A stretch of DNA of 64,000 nucleotides from Streptomyces sp. DG2A-72. GTDB taxonomy: Bacteria; Actinomycetota; Actinomycetes; Streptomycetales; Streptomycetaceae. The translations under genes were made by a program, and so were the position numbers. Location of the stretch: assembly GCF_030499575.1 (NCBI RefSeq), contig NZ_JASTLC010000001.1:5232001-5296000 (forward strand), given 5' to 3'. The notes beneath the pieces were generated by a model. The model saw only the letters and a program-made list of their open reading frames with translations. It had not been told where the DNA came from and did no database searches. Below, one piece after another: positions 9,120 through 18,189 of this stretch (position 1 is its first letter; every line of letters begins with the position of its first letter).

Positions 9120-12100
9120 ATGGGGCGCCCGGAAAGACCGCTTGACCCGACGGCCGGTCCCGTGCCGCGGCTCGCGCACGAGCTGCGGAAGCTGCGCAGC
9201 GACGCGGGGAGCCCCTCGTACCGGGCGATGGCCGAGGCAGCGGGCTTCTCCGCGACAACGCTGTCACAGGCCGCGGCGGGCGAACGGCTGCCGTCCCTCG
9301 CCGTCGTCCAGGGCTATGTACGGGCCTGCGGCGGCGACCCGGACGAGTGGGAGGCGCGGTGGAAGGACGCAGAGGCGGAGGTGGCGGGGGAGGTCCGCGA
9401 GGACGACGACGAGGACGGGGCGCCGCCGTACCGGGGCCTCGCCCGTTTCGAGCCGGCCGACCAGGGGCTGTTCTTCGGCCGGGACCGTCTCACGGAGGAC
9501 CTGCTCCAGCTGGTGTGCGGGCACCGGTTCGCCGCCGTGTTCGGCGCGTCCGGCAGCGGGAAGTCGTCGCTGCTGCGGGCCGGACTGATACCCCGGCTCC
9601 AGAAGGAGATCGCGGAGCGGGGGCGTCCGGCGGTGCTGCGGGTGCTGACGCCCGGCGACCGGCCGGCCGCCATGTACGGCCATCTGCTGGCCCCGGCGGC
9701 GGACGAGCCGGAGAGCTGGGTGGTGGTGGACCAGTTCGAGGAGGTCTTCACCCTGTGCCGGGACCGGGCGGAGCGGGCCCGGTTCATCGACCTGCTGCTC
9801 GCCGCGCGGGACCCCGGCAGCCGGCTGCGGGTGCTCATCGCCGTACGGGCCGACTTCTACCCCCGCTGTGGCGAGCACCGTGGCCTGGCGGACACGCTGT
9901 GCGGCGCCGGACTGCTGGTCGGCCCGATGACCGCCGACGAACTGCGCGAGGCGGTCGTCAAGCCGGCGCAGGAGGCCGGGCTCCTGGTGGAGCGGGAGCT
10001 GACCGCGCGGATCGTGGAGGAGGTCCTCGACGAGCCCGGCGGGCTGCCGATGCTCTCGCACGCCCTGCTGGAGACCTGGCGTCGGCGCAAGGGCCGGGTG
10101 CTCACCCTGGCCGCGTACCAGGCGGCCGGCGGAGTGCGCTGCGCCATCGCGGCGAGCGCCGAGGAGGCGTACGGGCAGCTGACCGAGAGCCAGGCGGACG
10201 CGGCCCGGCGTCTGCTGCTGCGGATGGTCGAGCCCGGCCAGGGCACCCCGGACACCCGTCGCCCGCTCAGCCGGGCCGAGCGGGAGGAATGGGCGTGTCC
10301 CGACGTGCCGGCGGTGGTGGAGCGGCTGGCCCGCGCCCGCCTGCTGACCGTCGACGAGGATGCCGTCCAGCTCGCCCACGAGGCGCTGATCACCAGCTGG
10401 CCGCGGCTGCGCGGCTGGATCGAGGAGGACCGGGAGCGGCTGCGCCACCACCGTCGGCTGACCGAGGCCGCCCGGGTCTGGCTGGAGCACGAGCGCGACC
10501 CCGGCGCCCTGTACCGGGGCACCCGCCTGGACCGGGTGGCGGAGCTGTTCCCCGGCCACGAGGACGACCGCTCCCTGACCGTGCCGGAACGCGAGTTCCT
10601 CTGCGCCGCGCTGGCCGCCCGCGAGGCGGAGCGCCGGGCCGCCGCCCGCTCCACGCGCCGGGCGCGGGCCGGGGTGGGCGTACTGGCGGCGGTCCTCGCG
10701 GTGGCGCTGGTCGCCAGTCTGACCGCGTGGACGCAGGGCCGGGACAACGAGCGCCGCCGCACCGACGACGCGGCCCGCCGCATCGCCGCCGTCGCGGACG
10801 CCCTGCGCACGACCGAACCCCGGACCGCGCAGCTCCTGGGCGTGGCCGCCTGGCAGGTGGCCGAGCTGCCGGAGACCCGGCGGGCGCTGCTGGGCTCGCT
10901 CGGCCAGCGGGAACTGGACACCTTCAGCGACCCGGCTCCTGGGGACGGCCCCTCCCGCTACCTGACGGACTCCGGCCGCACGCTGCTCAGCGTCGAGGGG
11001 CGCACCTGGCGGACCTGGGACGTGGCGCGGCACCGGCGCATCGCCGAGGGGCGGCTGCCGGAGGGCGGCAGTGCGGTCGGGGCGAGTCCGGACGGGCGGC
11101 TGCTGGCGATCCAGGGGGACGACGGGGGCGACGGGGTACGGCTGTGGGACACGGCGGCCGGACGCTGGTTCGGTGACCGGCTGCCGGGCTCGGCCTTCGT
11201 GGACTTCGCCGAGCGCACGTACGTCGTGGGCGGTCTGGACGACGTCCGGGTGCGGGTGCACTCGGCCGCGGACGGAAAGCCGCTGTTCGAGACCGAGTCG
11301 ACGAGCACGGCCACGGTGGCTCCGAGCGCCGACGGACGGCTCCTCGCGCTCTGCCCCGCCGGGGACGGCCCCGTGCAGGTGCGGGACCTGACGGACCGGA
11401 GCACGGTGCACGGGCGCTGGGAACGCGTGGGCGACATCTGCGGCCAGGAGTACGCGCAGCTGGTGCTCGGCGGTGGCGAGCGAAGCGAGATGGGGGTCCC
11501 CCCGTCCGAAGGCTGGGGGAGGCTCGCCGCGGTGGTCCCGAGCGGTGTGCGGGTCTGGGACGTCCGGTCGGGGGAGCAGCTGGCCGACATCTCCCACACG
11601 GGCGTGAGGTACGCCGCCTTCAGCAAGGACGGGAACTTCCTGGCGACCGCCGACGGGGAGGAGATCAGGGTGTGGCGGATGGACGTCGACGCCCCGGTGT
11701 TCCGCCACTCCCTCAACAACCAGCACCTTCACGGCGGTCTCGCCTGGGACCCCGAGCGCCCGGTGCTGCGCTACCTGGAGGGCGGCACCGTCCACTCCCT
11801 GGACGTCGCGGGCGCGATGACCTCCGCCTGGCAGGACCAGCCGCTGGACAAGGTGCTGATGAGCCCGGACGGCCGCACCCTGGCCACCGTCCGCCGCACC
11901 GGCGACACCTACCGCTTCGAGCTGCGCGACACCCGCGACAATCGGCTTCTGAGGACGCTGCCGGCCACGCCGCTCCCCGGCTCCCGCGACCCCTCCCGGC
12001 GGCGGGTGCTCCCGGAGGACACCCTCCCGCTCCTGGCCTTCTCCCCCGACGGCAAGGCGTTCGCGTACGCCGTCTCGGCGCCCGGTCACGAAGCGTCCCC

Positions 12101-12926
12101 GCAGCGCCTCACGATCTGGGACGTCCCTCAGGGCCGGGCCCGCACCACGCTCGACCTCACGACGAAGACATCGGCCGGGGCGGTGATCACGATCGCCCTC
12201 GGCCCGGACGCCCGCACGCTCCAGCTCACCCGTACCCCCGCCGTCGGCGAGCTGAGCAACGAGACCTGGGACCTCGCCCGTCACCGCCGGACGGCGGTAC
12301 TCACCGGCCTGTCCAGCAGCCATCTGGCCGTTCGCCCCGACGGCGGGCTCCTGGCCGGCGACAACCGCACGGCGGCCCTGCCCGGCGGCAGGTCCACCCC
12401 ACGCGACCTGGTCAAGGGCGACGAGATCAGCGCCCTCGCCTTCGCCCCGGACGGTTCGCGGCTCATGGCGGGGGACCAGACGGGCCGGGTGGCGCTGTGG
12501 GACGGAGAGGTCCGGCAGCGGGAGGGGACCCTGCCCAACGTCTTCCCCGCGCTCCCGGAGGGCATGGCCGACGCGATCATCGACGACACCTCCGAGGCCG
12601 TCAGCGCCCTCGCCGTCAGCGCCGACGGCCGCACGCTCGCGGTGGGCGGCGAGGCGGGAAGTCTGCAGCTGTGGGACATCGCCACCCACCAGCCGCTCGG
12701 CGGACCGCTGACCACACCCGGCGACGGGATCGACACGGTGGCGTTCGACGCGGACAGCGGCACGTTGTACGCGGGAAGCGCGCATGTGCCCCTCCAGCGC
12801 TACACGATCGACCCGTCGAAGGCGGTCGAGTCGGTCTGCGCCCGGACGGGAGGGAACGGGCTGACGCGGACGGAGTGGCGGACGTACGTGACCGACGTGC
12901 CGTATCGCAAGGTGTGCGGGGACTGA
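9120..12926 (+). CDS. HTH / STAND NTPase / membrane helix / WD-repeat regulator
   Basis: ATG at 9120 follows a strong GGGAGG site; 1268 residues. Residues 15-80 form an XRE-like helix-turn-helix (SYRAMAEAAGFSATTLSQ, LPSLAVVQGYVRACGGD). A novel-STAND NTPase domain follows, with YRGLARFEPADQGLFFGRD, Walker A FGASGSGKSS at 141-150 and Walker B WVVVDQFEE at 200-208. One membrane helix is near 518-536, then about 700 residues of degenerate WD repeats (SPDGRLLA, LWDTA, FSPDGKAFA). Proteins of this class are common in Streptomyces and are thought to be signalling switches. A repeat-like insertion occurs at 11472-11521. Confidence 0.9.
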   Translation: MGRPERPLDPTAGPVPRLAHELRKLRSDAGSPSYRAMAEAAGFSATTLSQAAAGERLPSLAVVQGYVRACGGDPDEWEARWKDAEAEVAGEVREDDDEDGAPPYRGLARFEPADQGLFFGRDRLTEDLLQLVCGHRFAAVFGASGSGKSSLLRAGLIPRLQKEIAERGRPAVLRVLTPGDRPAAMYGHLLAPAADEPESWVVVDQFEEVFTLCRDRAERARFIDLLLAARDPGSRLRVLIAVRADFYPRCGEHRGLADTLCGAGLLVGPMTADELREAVVKPAQEAGLLVERELTARIVEEVLDEPGGLPMLSHALLETWRRRKGRVLTLAAYQAAGGVRCAIAASAEEAYGQLTESQADAARRLLLRMVEPGQGTPDTRRPLSRAEREEWACPDVPAVVERLARARLLTVDEDAVQLAHEALITSWPRLRGWIEEDRERLRHHRRLTEAARVWLEHERDPGALYRGTRLDRVAELFPGHEDDRSLTVPEREFLCAALAAREAERRAAARSTRRARAGVGVLAAVLAVALVASLTAWTQGRDNERRRTDDAARRIAAVADALRTTEPRTAQLLGVAAWQVAELPETRRALLGSLGQRELDTFSDPAPGDGPSRYLTDSGRTLLSVEGRTWRTWDVARHRRIAEGRLPEGGSAVGASPDGRLLAIQGDDGGDGVRLWDTAAGRWFGDRLPGSAFVDFAERTYVVGGLDDVRVRVHSAADGKPLFETESTSTATVAPSADGRLLALCPAGDGPVQVRDLTDRSTVHGRWERVGDICGQEYAQLVLGGGERSEMGVPPSEGWGRLAAVVPSGVRVWDVRSGEQLADISHTGVRYAAFSKDGNFLATADGEEIRVWRMDVDAPVFRHSLNNQHLHGGLAWDPERPVLRYLEGGTVHSLDVAGAMTSAWQDQPLDKVLMSPDGRTLATVRRTGDTYRFELRDTRDNRLLRTLPATPLPGSRDPSRRRVLPEDTLPLLAFSPDGKAFAYAVSAPGHEASPQRLTIWDVPQGRARTTLDLTTKTSAGAVITIALGPDARTLQLTRTPAVGELSNETWDLARHRRTAVLTGLSSSHLAVRPDGGLLAGDNRTAALPGGRSTPRDLVKGDEISALAFAPDGSRLMAGDQTGRVALWDGEVRQREGTLPNVFPALPEGMADAIIDDTSEAVSALAVSADGRTLAVGGEAGSLQLWDIATHQPLGGPLTTPGDGIDTVAFDADSGTLYAGSAHVPLQRYTIDPSKAVESVCARTGGNGLTRTEWRTYVTDVPYRKVCGD
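11472..11521 (+). repeat. Dispersed-type palindromic element inside the STAND gene
   Basis: Within the WD region is a stretch with GCGAGCGAAGCGAG, then GGGGGTCCCCC, a short spacer and GGGGGAG, which can fold back on itself. It encodes the unusual peptide GGERSEMGVPPSEGWGR. The sequence resembles short repeats I have seen between genes in Streptomyces. It keeps the frame open, so it is probably a tolerated insertion. Confidence 0.45.
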
Positions 12927-13175
12927 CCCGTCCGGCATCGGCTCGCCTGGTCAGGGGCGATTGATTGACGTGATGGAGAGGCTGGCCGATCAACTCCCGG
13001 CCCGCGACGATCGACCCGTCGCTGCCCCGGTCCGAATCCCCCCCTCGGCCGGGGCAGTGGCGGTGGGCCCGCGAGGAAACGTAACAGCACACTCGTTCGG
13101 GTGATCGGCTCCGGATTCCCTGTGCGGGCTCGGCGTCTACCCTGGGAGGGTCGCGTCGAGCGGAGGAGGTCTGTC

Positions 13176-13838
13176 ATGGCGACGGCGGAGCCGATCATCA
13201 TGCCGGGGTATCAGGGCGAGGCCATTCACGGGCCGTACGACGACCCTGACAGCGACAGCGACAGCGACGCGGACAGTGGCGTGCCCGACAACTCGGACAC
13301 GAGCGTAGAAGCGGCCTTCGAGCGCATCAGTGCGGCAGCCCCCCTGGGCTGGCGCGTGGAGCTGGTCGAAGGGGAGATCTGCGTGACGCCGCCCGCCAAT
13401 GGGGAGCACGAGGAATTCGTGTCGGAGCTCAACCGGCAGATCATCCGGAAGGACCCCGATGACTTCCTGTTCACCTACACGGGCATCGGTCTCAACGTTC
13501 CCGGGGCATCCAAGACCGGTCACGTCGAGCCGGACCTGGTGATCGCCCCGAAGGGCAGTTTCGACGACCAGGAGGAGTGGCACGACCCGTCCAGTGTCCT
13601 CCTCGTCGCCGAGGTCACCTCCAAGAGCACCGCCGATCGCGACCGCCACAAGAAGATCCGCGGCTACGCCCGCGCCGGCATCCCCGTCTACCTGCTGATC
13701 GACCGCCAAACAGCGGAGGTCACTGTCTACTCCGAGCCCACTGGCGACGAATACACCCAGGACCCCAAGTACAAGCTCGGCCTCGCCGTGCCGCTCCCCG
13801 AGCCCCTCGGGTTCGAGCTGGACACCGCGGAGTTCTAG
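13176..13838 (+). CDS. Uma2 family (DUF820) putative restriction-like endonuclease
   Basis: ATG at 13176 follows GGAGGAGG. The protein has 220 residues. After an acidic N-terminus (DSDSDSDAD) comes the PD-(D/E)XK-like core of the Uma2 family: ELVEGEICVTPP, GHVEPDLVIAP at about 116-124 and LLVAEVTSKS at 142-151, then GIPVYLLIDR. Uma2 proteins are numerous in Streptomyces and cyanobacteria, and their function is unproven. The acidic Asp-Ser repeat is unusual. The stop overlaps the end of a small convergent gene. Confidence 0.85.
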   Translation: MATAEPIIMPGYQGEAIHGPYDDPDSDSDSDADSGVPDNSDTSVEAAFERISAAAPLGWRVELVEGEICVTPPANGEHEEFVSELNRQIIRKDPDDFLFTYTGIGLNVPGASKTGHVEPDLVIAPKGSFDDQEEWHDPSSVLLVAEVTSKSTADRDRHKKIRGYARAGIPVYLLIDRQTAEVTVYSEPTGDEYTQDPKYKLGLAVPLPEPLGFELDTAEF

Positions 13839-13987
13839 AACTCCTGCTGAATCTGCTGCTGTGCCGGTTCAGGTTCCGCCGCCCTCGTCGGCCCCGCGTT
13901 CGCGGCCAGCAGCAGGGTCGCTACGGCGATGACGGCGGCGGCGATGCTTCGGGCGTAACGCTGGGTGGGGCTGGTGCGATCGAGCAC
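13835..13987 (-). CDS. Small putative exported or membrane protein (50 aa)
   Basis: A GTG start at 13987 has GAGG five bases upstream. The frame codes 50 residues: a charged N-terminus (LDRTSPTQRYARS), a hydrophobic helix (IAAAVIAVATLLLAANAG) and a Gln/Glu-rich tail. It converges on the Uma2 gene with a 4-base overlap. Coding is supported only by the ribosome site and the signal-peptide-like layout. I do not recognise a family. Confidence 0.45.
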   Translation of the reverse strand: MLDRTSPTQRYARSIAAAVIAVATLLLAANAGPTRAAEPEPAQQQIQQEF

Positions 13988-14020
13988 GGCGACCTCGCAG
14001 CGGCGGTGTGTTGAGGAGTG

Positions 14021-14062
14021 TATTAAGCGGGTCTCCTACGCGCGTTTAATCCGCCGTTTAAC
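14021..14062. promoter_or_regulatory. Repeated CGTTTAA boxes upstream of the TPR regulator
   Basis: CGTTTAA occurs at 14043-14049 and 14055-14061, 12 bases apart, and a partly inverted copy (TTAAGCG) lies at 14023-14029. The AT-rich cluster stands out from the surrounding DNA and sits about 50 bases before the regulator's start, so it could be its own operator. Confidence 0.35.
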
Positions 14063-14113
14063 CTAAAGGCTGCGCTTGCCGAACGGCAAGAGGGGCCAGG
14101 GGAGTTGGGCGGA

Positions 14114-15457
14114 ATGCCGGAGCGGGACGACCCGGAGACCATCGGGCGCCGGGTGCAGCGGCTGCGGGTCGAGCGGGGGCTGACGCAGCGGCAGTTGGCC
14201 GAGCCCGCGTATACGCCCGCTTATGTGTCCACCCTTGAGGCCGGACGGGTGCGGCCCTCCGACGACGCGCTGCGGCATCTCGCCGAGCGGCTCGGCGTCG
14301 GCTTTGATGAGCTGGCCATCGGGCGGTCCGCCCGGCTCGTCACCGAGCTTCGGCTCAAGCTCACCGGCGCCCAGCGCACCCTCGCCACCGGCGGGACCGA
14401 GGCCGCCGCCCACGGGTTCAGGACGGTGCTGGACGAGGCCGAGCCGCACGGGCTGGCGGAGGAACAGGCCGCCGCGCTGCTGGGGCTGGGGGAATGCGGG
14501 ATCCAGACCGGCGAGCTGGTCGAGGCGCGCAAGTGCTTCGAGCGCGCCGAGGAGACCCTTGCCGACGCACCGCTGCCCGCCCGTGTCCCGGCGATCCGCG
14601 GCCGGGCCGTCGCGCACTACCTCGCCGGTGAACTGCGGTACGCCGTCTACCTGTTGGAGTCCACCCTCGACGAGCTGAACCGGGGCGGCCTGCACGACCC
14701 GGACGCCCTGCTGCTGCTCTACGCCTCCGCCATCGGGCCGTACATGGACATGGGCGCCCATGCCCGCGCCGCCCAGGCCGCCGAGTTCGCTCTCGCGCTC
14801 GCCCCGAGCGCGGGCGACCCGGCACTGGTGGCCCGTATGCACCGGTCGGTCGCCCGCACCCTGCTCGCCGAAGGGCGGCTCGCCGAGGCCGATGCCTCGC
14901 TGGCCAAGGCGGCCGAGCTGTACCGGCAGCTGCAGATCCGCACCGAACTCGCCAACTGCCATTGGATGCGCGGGTATGTGTGCGCACAGAACGGTGAACT
15001 GGAGCGCGCCGAGGACGAGTTGAGGGCCGCCCTCGACATGCTCTCCGCCAAGCGCGCCGCCCTCTACAGCAGCCAGGTCGCGGTCGAGCTGGCCGACGTA
15101 CTCCACCGCAGGGGGAAGTCCGAGGAGGCGGCGGCCCTCCTGAACGGGGTCCTCGGTGATCTGTCCTCCGAGCGCGGCGCCGTCCACGCCGCCGCCGCGC
15201 ACCGGCTGCTCGGGATCATCGCCGAGGACACCGGGGACACGGACGATGCCGAGGAGCACTACGTACGCGCGCTCAGCCTGCTGGAACGGGCCGGGGCCGC
15301 CGGTGATCTCGCCGACCTGTGCCGGCTGCTCGGCGATCTGCTGCGGCGGACCGGGCGCGTGGAGGCGGCCCTGGACGCGTACCGGACGGGGCTGGGACAC
15401 CGTACGGCCCCCGGCACCACCACCCTCGGACCCGCACCCGCACAGCCCCCTCTTTGA
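14114..15457 (+). CDS. XRE-family regulator with TPR repeats
   Basis: ATG at 14114 is chosen because GGAG lies nine bases upstream; an in-frame TTG at 14105 is too close to that site. The product has 447 residues. Residues 10-65 form a helix-turn-helix (IGRRVQRLRVERGLTQRQLAEPAYTPAYVS is its span, with the recognition helix near TPAYVSTLEAG). The remainder is tandem TPR-like helices (LLGLGECGIQTGELVEARKC). Such proteins usually bind a peptide or partner through the TPR part. A pair of CGTTTAA boxes lies upstream. Confidence 0.85.
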   Translation: MPERDDPETIGRRVQRLRVERGLTQRQLAEPAYTPAYVSTLEAGRVRPSDDALRHLAERLGVGFDELAIGRSARLVTELRLKLTGAQRTLATGGTEAAAHGFRTVLDEAEPHGLAEEQAAALLGLGECGIQTGELVEARKCFERAEETLADAPLPARVPAIRGRAVAHYLAGELRYAVYLLESTLDELNRGGLHDPDALLLLYASAIGPYMDMGAHARAAQAAEFALALAPSAGDPALVARMHRSVARTLLAEGRLAEADASLAKAAELYRQLQIRTELANCHWMRGYVCAQNGELERAEDELRAALDMLSAKRAALYSSQVAVELADVLHRRGKSEEAAALLNGVLGDLSSERGAVHAAAAHRLLGIIAEDTGDTDDAEEHYVRALSLLERAGAAGDLADLCRLLGDLLRRTGRVEAALDAYRTGLGHRTAPGTTTLGPAPAQPPL

Positions 15458-15529
15458 GAAAGTCCGGGCCGGGCACAGGGGCTGCGGTTTAGCCTGCGCG
15501 GGGAACAAGGGACGACCAGGGCGAGGCGC

Positions 15530-16537
15530 GTGGAGAACCAACGGACTGTGGCCGACGGCCTGCGGCTCGCCGTTCGAACCCTCGTGTACGCCGTGCTCGG
15601 CGGCGCCGCGCTCATCGCCATCGCCGCCGTCGTCTCCGTGCTCGGGCCGATGGTGGCCCTCGACCTCTACACCCCGCCCGTCGCCGCCTGGTGGACCGTC
15701 TTCACCGCCGTCGCCGTCCAGGGTGTGCCCTTCCTGCTCCTCGGGACTGTCGTCTCGGCGGCGATCGGTGCCTTCGTACCGGAGAAGGTCTTCAGCCGCC
15801 TGCTGCCGAAGAACCAGGCCCTCGCCGTGCCGGTGGCAGGTGCGGCGGGCGTCGTGCTGCCGGGGTGCGAGTGCGCGTCCGTGCCGGTGGCGGGGAGCCT
15901 GATGAGGAGAGGGGTTGCCCCCGCTGCCGCGCTCGCCTTCCTGCTCTCCGCGCCCGCGATCAACCCCGTCGTCCTCGTCGCCACCTCCATCGCCTTCCCG
16001 GGGCAGCCGATGATGGTCCTCGGGCGGCTCGTCGCCTCGCTCGCGACCGCCGTCGTCATGGGCTGGCTGTGGGTGCGCTTCGGCAAGGAGGAGTGGCTGC
16101 GGCTGCCCAAGGGCCGTACGACGCCGAACGCCACGACCGGGCTGCGCGGCTTCGCCTCCGGGCTCCAGCACGACTTCCTGCACGCGGGCGGCTTCCTCGT
16201 CCTGGGCGCGGCTGCCGCGGCGACCTTCAACATCGCCGTCCCGCGCTCCGTCCTGGACGTCTTCACCGGGTCCGCCTGGCTGTCGGTGCTGCTGCTGGCC
16301 GTCCTCGCGGTCGTGCTGTGCGTGTGCAGCGAGGCCGACGCGTTCGTCGCGGCCTCGCTGACCGGTTTCTCGCCGACCGCGCGGCTGGCGTTCATGGTGG
16401 TGGGCCCGATGGTCGACCTGAAGCTGATGGCGTTGCAGGCGGGGACCTTCGGGCGGGGCTTCGCGCTGCGGTTCTCGTCCGTGACCTGGGTGGTGGCCGT
16501 GGTGAGCAGCGTGCTGGTGGGGTGGTGGCTGCTGTGA
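15530..16537 (+). CDS. YraQ/ArsP-like (DUF318) permease
   Basis: GTG start at 15530; 335 residues with about eight hydrophobic helices. The motif LPGCECASVPVAGSLMRRG near residue 105 and SAPAINPVVL are typical of the predicted permease family that includes YraQ. Its stop overlaps the next gene by 4 bases (GTGA), so the two are translationally coupled. In other Gram-positives the same two families are paired as one membrane complex. The transported substrate is unknown; the cysteine pair and the His-rich partner hint at a metal or thiol. Confidence 0.85.
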   Translation: MENQRTVADGLRLAVRTLVYAVLGGAALIAIAAVVSVLGPMVALDLYTPPVAAWWTVFTAVAVQGVPFLLLGTVVSAAIGAFVPEKVFSRLLPKNQALAVPVAGAAGVVLPGCECASVPVAGSLMRRGVAPAAALAFLLSAPAINPVVLVATSIAFPGQPMMVLGRLVASLATAVVMGWLWVRFGKEEWLRLPKGRTTPNATTGLRGFASGLQHDFLHAGGFLVLGAAAAATFNIAVPRSVLDVFTGSAWLSVLLLAVLAVVLCVCSEADAFVAASLTGFSPTARLAFMVVGPMVDLKLMALQAGTFGRGFALRFSSVTWVVAVVSSVLVGWWLL

Positions 16538-17262
16538 GGCGCTACGGCCCGGCGATCCTGCTCCTTCTGACCGGCGCCGCGATCCTGCGGATCTCGCTGT
16601 TCAGCGAGCTGTACCTGCGGTATGTGCAGTCGGGGCTACGGCCGTATCTGGTCGTGTCCGGGGCGGTGCTGGTGCTGCTGGGGGCGGCGGCGGGGGTCGT
16701 GCGGTGGCGGGGGCGGCACGCGGACGAAGAGTACGAGGAAGGCCATGGGCATGCGCATCCTGGGCCCCGGCCGGCCTGGCTGCTCGCCCTTCCCGCCCTC
16801 GCCCTCCTCCTCTTCCCTCCCCCGGCACTCGGGTCCTACAGCGCCGGGCGTGAGGCGGCGCAGCGGGCGGCTCAAGGGGTCGGGACCTTTCCCGCGCTGC
16901 CCTCCGGGGACCCGGTGCGGCTGACGCTCGCCGAGTTCAGCTCCAGGGCGATCTACGACAGCGGACGCTCACTGAAGGGCCGTACCGTCCGCATGACCGG
17001 CTTCGTCACCCAGGACGACGACGGCACCTGGTACGTCACCCGCCTCTACGTCACCTGCTGCGCCGCCGACGCCACCACCAGCAAGATCGAGATCCGGGGC
17101 AATGCTTCTTCTGGGCATCCGCCGACCGACGCGTGGGTCACGGTCACCGGCACCTGGCGTCCGAAGGGCGAGCTGGGCAGCGACGCGGCCTGGCCGCCGG
17201 TGCTGGACGCCGGGTCGGTGGTGCGGGTGAAGCAGCCTTTGGATCCGTACGAGAAGCGGTAG
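16534..17262 (+). CDS. TIGR03943-type membrane partner of the permease
   Basis: GTG at 16534 overlaps the permease stop. The product has 242 residues: two N-terminal membrane helices, a His-rich linker (EGHGHAHPGPRP), a third helix (LLALPALALLLF), then an extracytoplasmic domain with RTVRMTGFVTQDDDG, a Cys-Cys pair (YVTCCAADA) and VTVTGTW. This matches the family found next to YraQ-like permeases (YcgQ type in Bacillus). The His-rich linker and vicinal cysteines suggest metal contact; this is inference. Confidence 0.85.
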   Translation: MRRYGPAILLLLTGAAILRISLFSELYLRYVQSGLRPYLVVSGAVLVLLGAAAGVVRWRGRHADEEYEEGHGHAHPGPRPAWLLALPALALLLFPPPALGSYSAGREAAQRAAQGVGTFPALPSGDPVRLTLAEFSSRAIYDSGRSLKGRTVRMTGFVTQDDDGTWYVTRLYVTCCAADATTSKIEIRGNASSGHPPTDAWVTVTGTWRPKGELGSDAAWPPVLDAGSVVRVKQPLDPYEKR

Positions 17263-17300
17263 GCGGGCGTTTCGGGCCAGGTCCCTCGGGTAGTCGGGCG

Positions 17301-17339
17301 GCGTCCGGGACGGACGGTCCTGTGGACCGCCCCGGACGC
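17301..17339 (+). terminator. Long hairpin between the permease pair and the ANTAR gene
   Basis: Outer arms GCGTCCGGG and CCCGGACGC enclose inner arms CGGTCC and GGACCG around a TGT loop, giving a nearly continuous stem. It most likely ends the permease transcript. It does not show the six-base loops known for ANTAR RNA targets. Confidence 0.55.
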
Positions 17340-17362
17340 AGAGACCATGCAGGCCGCACCGT

Positions 17363-18160
17363 ATGGAGGAGGCGGTGACCGTGCGGCCCAGGGACGAGCG
17401 GCACGGCCGTTCCGCCGGCGGTGAGGGTCCCCGGCAACGTGATCCCACCGCCCGTGTGATCGGCGAGGAGGTGCGGGGCGCCCGGCCGGCGGAGATACCG
17501 GAGCGGCTGTGCGCGGTCGCGGTCCGGCTGGTGGACGTGACCGGGGCGACCGTTTCGCTGCACGGCGGCGGGATGCCCGTACAGCTGTGTGCGAGTGACG
17601 AGCTGGCGGAGCGGCTCACGGAGATCCAGGCGACGCTGGGCGAGGGGCCCTGCCTTGCCGCCGCGCAGGACGGGGTGGCGGTGTTCGCCGAGGATCTGGC
17701 GGGCGAGGAGGGTGCGCGGCGCTGGCCGGTGTTCGCGATGGAGGCCACGGCGGTGGGGATACGGGCGGCGTACGCGGTGCCGCTGGGCGGTGAGGACGGC
17801 GGAGCCGGGCCGGAGGGGCTGGAGTGCCTGGGCACGCTGGACCTGTATCGCCGGGAGCCCGGCGCGCTCGGCGCGCGTGACCTGCGGACCGCTCGGCTCG
17901 TCGCCGGGGTCATGACGGTGGCGTTGATGGCCCTGCCGCGCGAGGAGGAGGGTGTGCTCGACCCGGGGCGGTGGCTCAGCGGCCTCGCGACCGAGCACGA
18001 CGAGATCTACCAGGCCACCGGGATGATCATGGCTCAGCTGGGGGTCGGGGCGGACGAGGCGATGGCGCGGTTGCGGGGTCGGGCGTTCGCGGAGGAGCGG
18101 ACCGCGGTGGATGTGGCGCGGGATGTGGTGGCGCAGCGGGCGAGGTTCGACCGGGACTGA
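17363..18160 (+). CDS. GAF-ANTAR domain RNA-binding regulator
   Basis: Up to 265 residues. The ATG at 17363 is part of a GGAGGAGG run, so translation may instead begin at the GTG at 17375. Residues 45-190 form a GAF sensor domain (LCAVAVRLVDVTGATVS, LGEGPCLAA). Residues 205-260 form an ANTAR domain (IYQATGMIMAQLGV, EAMARLRGRAF, ARDVVAQR). ANTAR proteins bind paired RNA hairpins and prevent transcription termination; the GAF part would sense a small molecule. The target is not evident here. Confidence 0.85.
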   Translation: MEEAVTVRPRDERHGRSAGGEGPRQRDPTARVIGEEVRGARPAEIPERLCAVAVRLVDVTGATVSLHGGGMPVQLCASDELAERLTEIQATLGEGPCLAAAQDGVAVFAEDLAGEEGARRWPVFAMEATAVGIRAAYAVPLGGEDGGAGPEGLECLGTLDLYRREPGALGARDLRTARLVAGVMTVALMALPREEEGVLDPGRWLSGLATEHDEIYQATGMIMAQLGVGADEAMARLRGRAFAEERTAVDVARDVVAQRARFDRD

Positions 18161-18189
18161 GCCGCAAGCGTTGCCGCCGCTGCTCGTCC

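Noticed and set aside
9264..12938. Minus-strand open frame of over 1200 codons opposite the STAND gene
   Set aside because: Composition is that of an antisense frame, no motif or ribosome site; the plus strand has clear STAND and WD motifs.
17301..17339. Possible ANTAR target RNA
   Set aside because: The known target has two hairpins with six-base loops; this one has a three-base loop and a long stem, so it is better read as a terminator.
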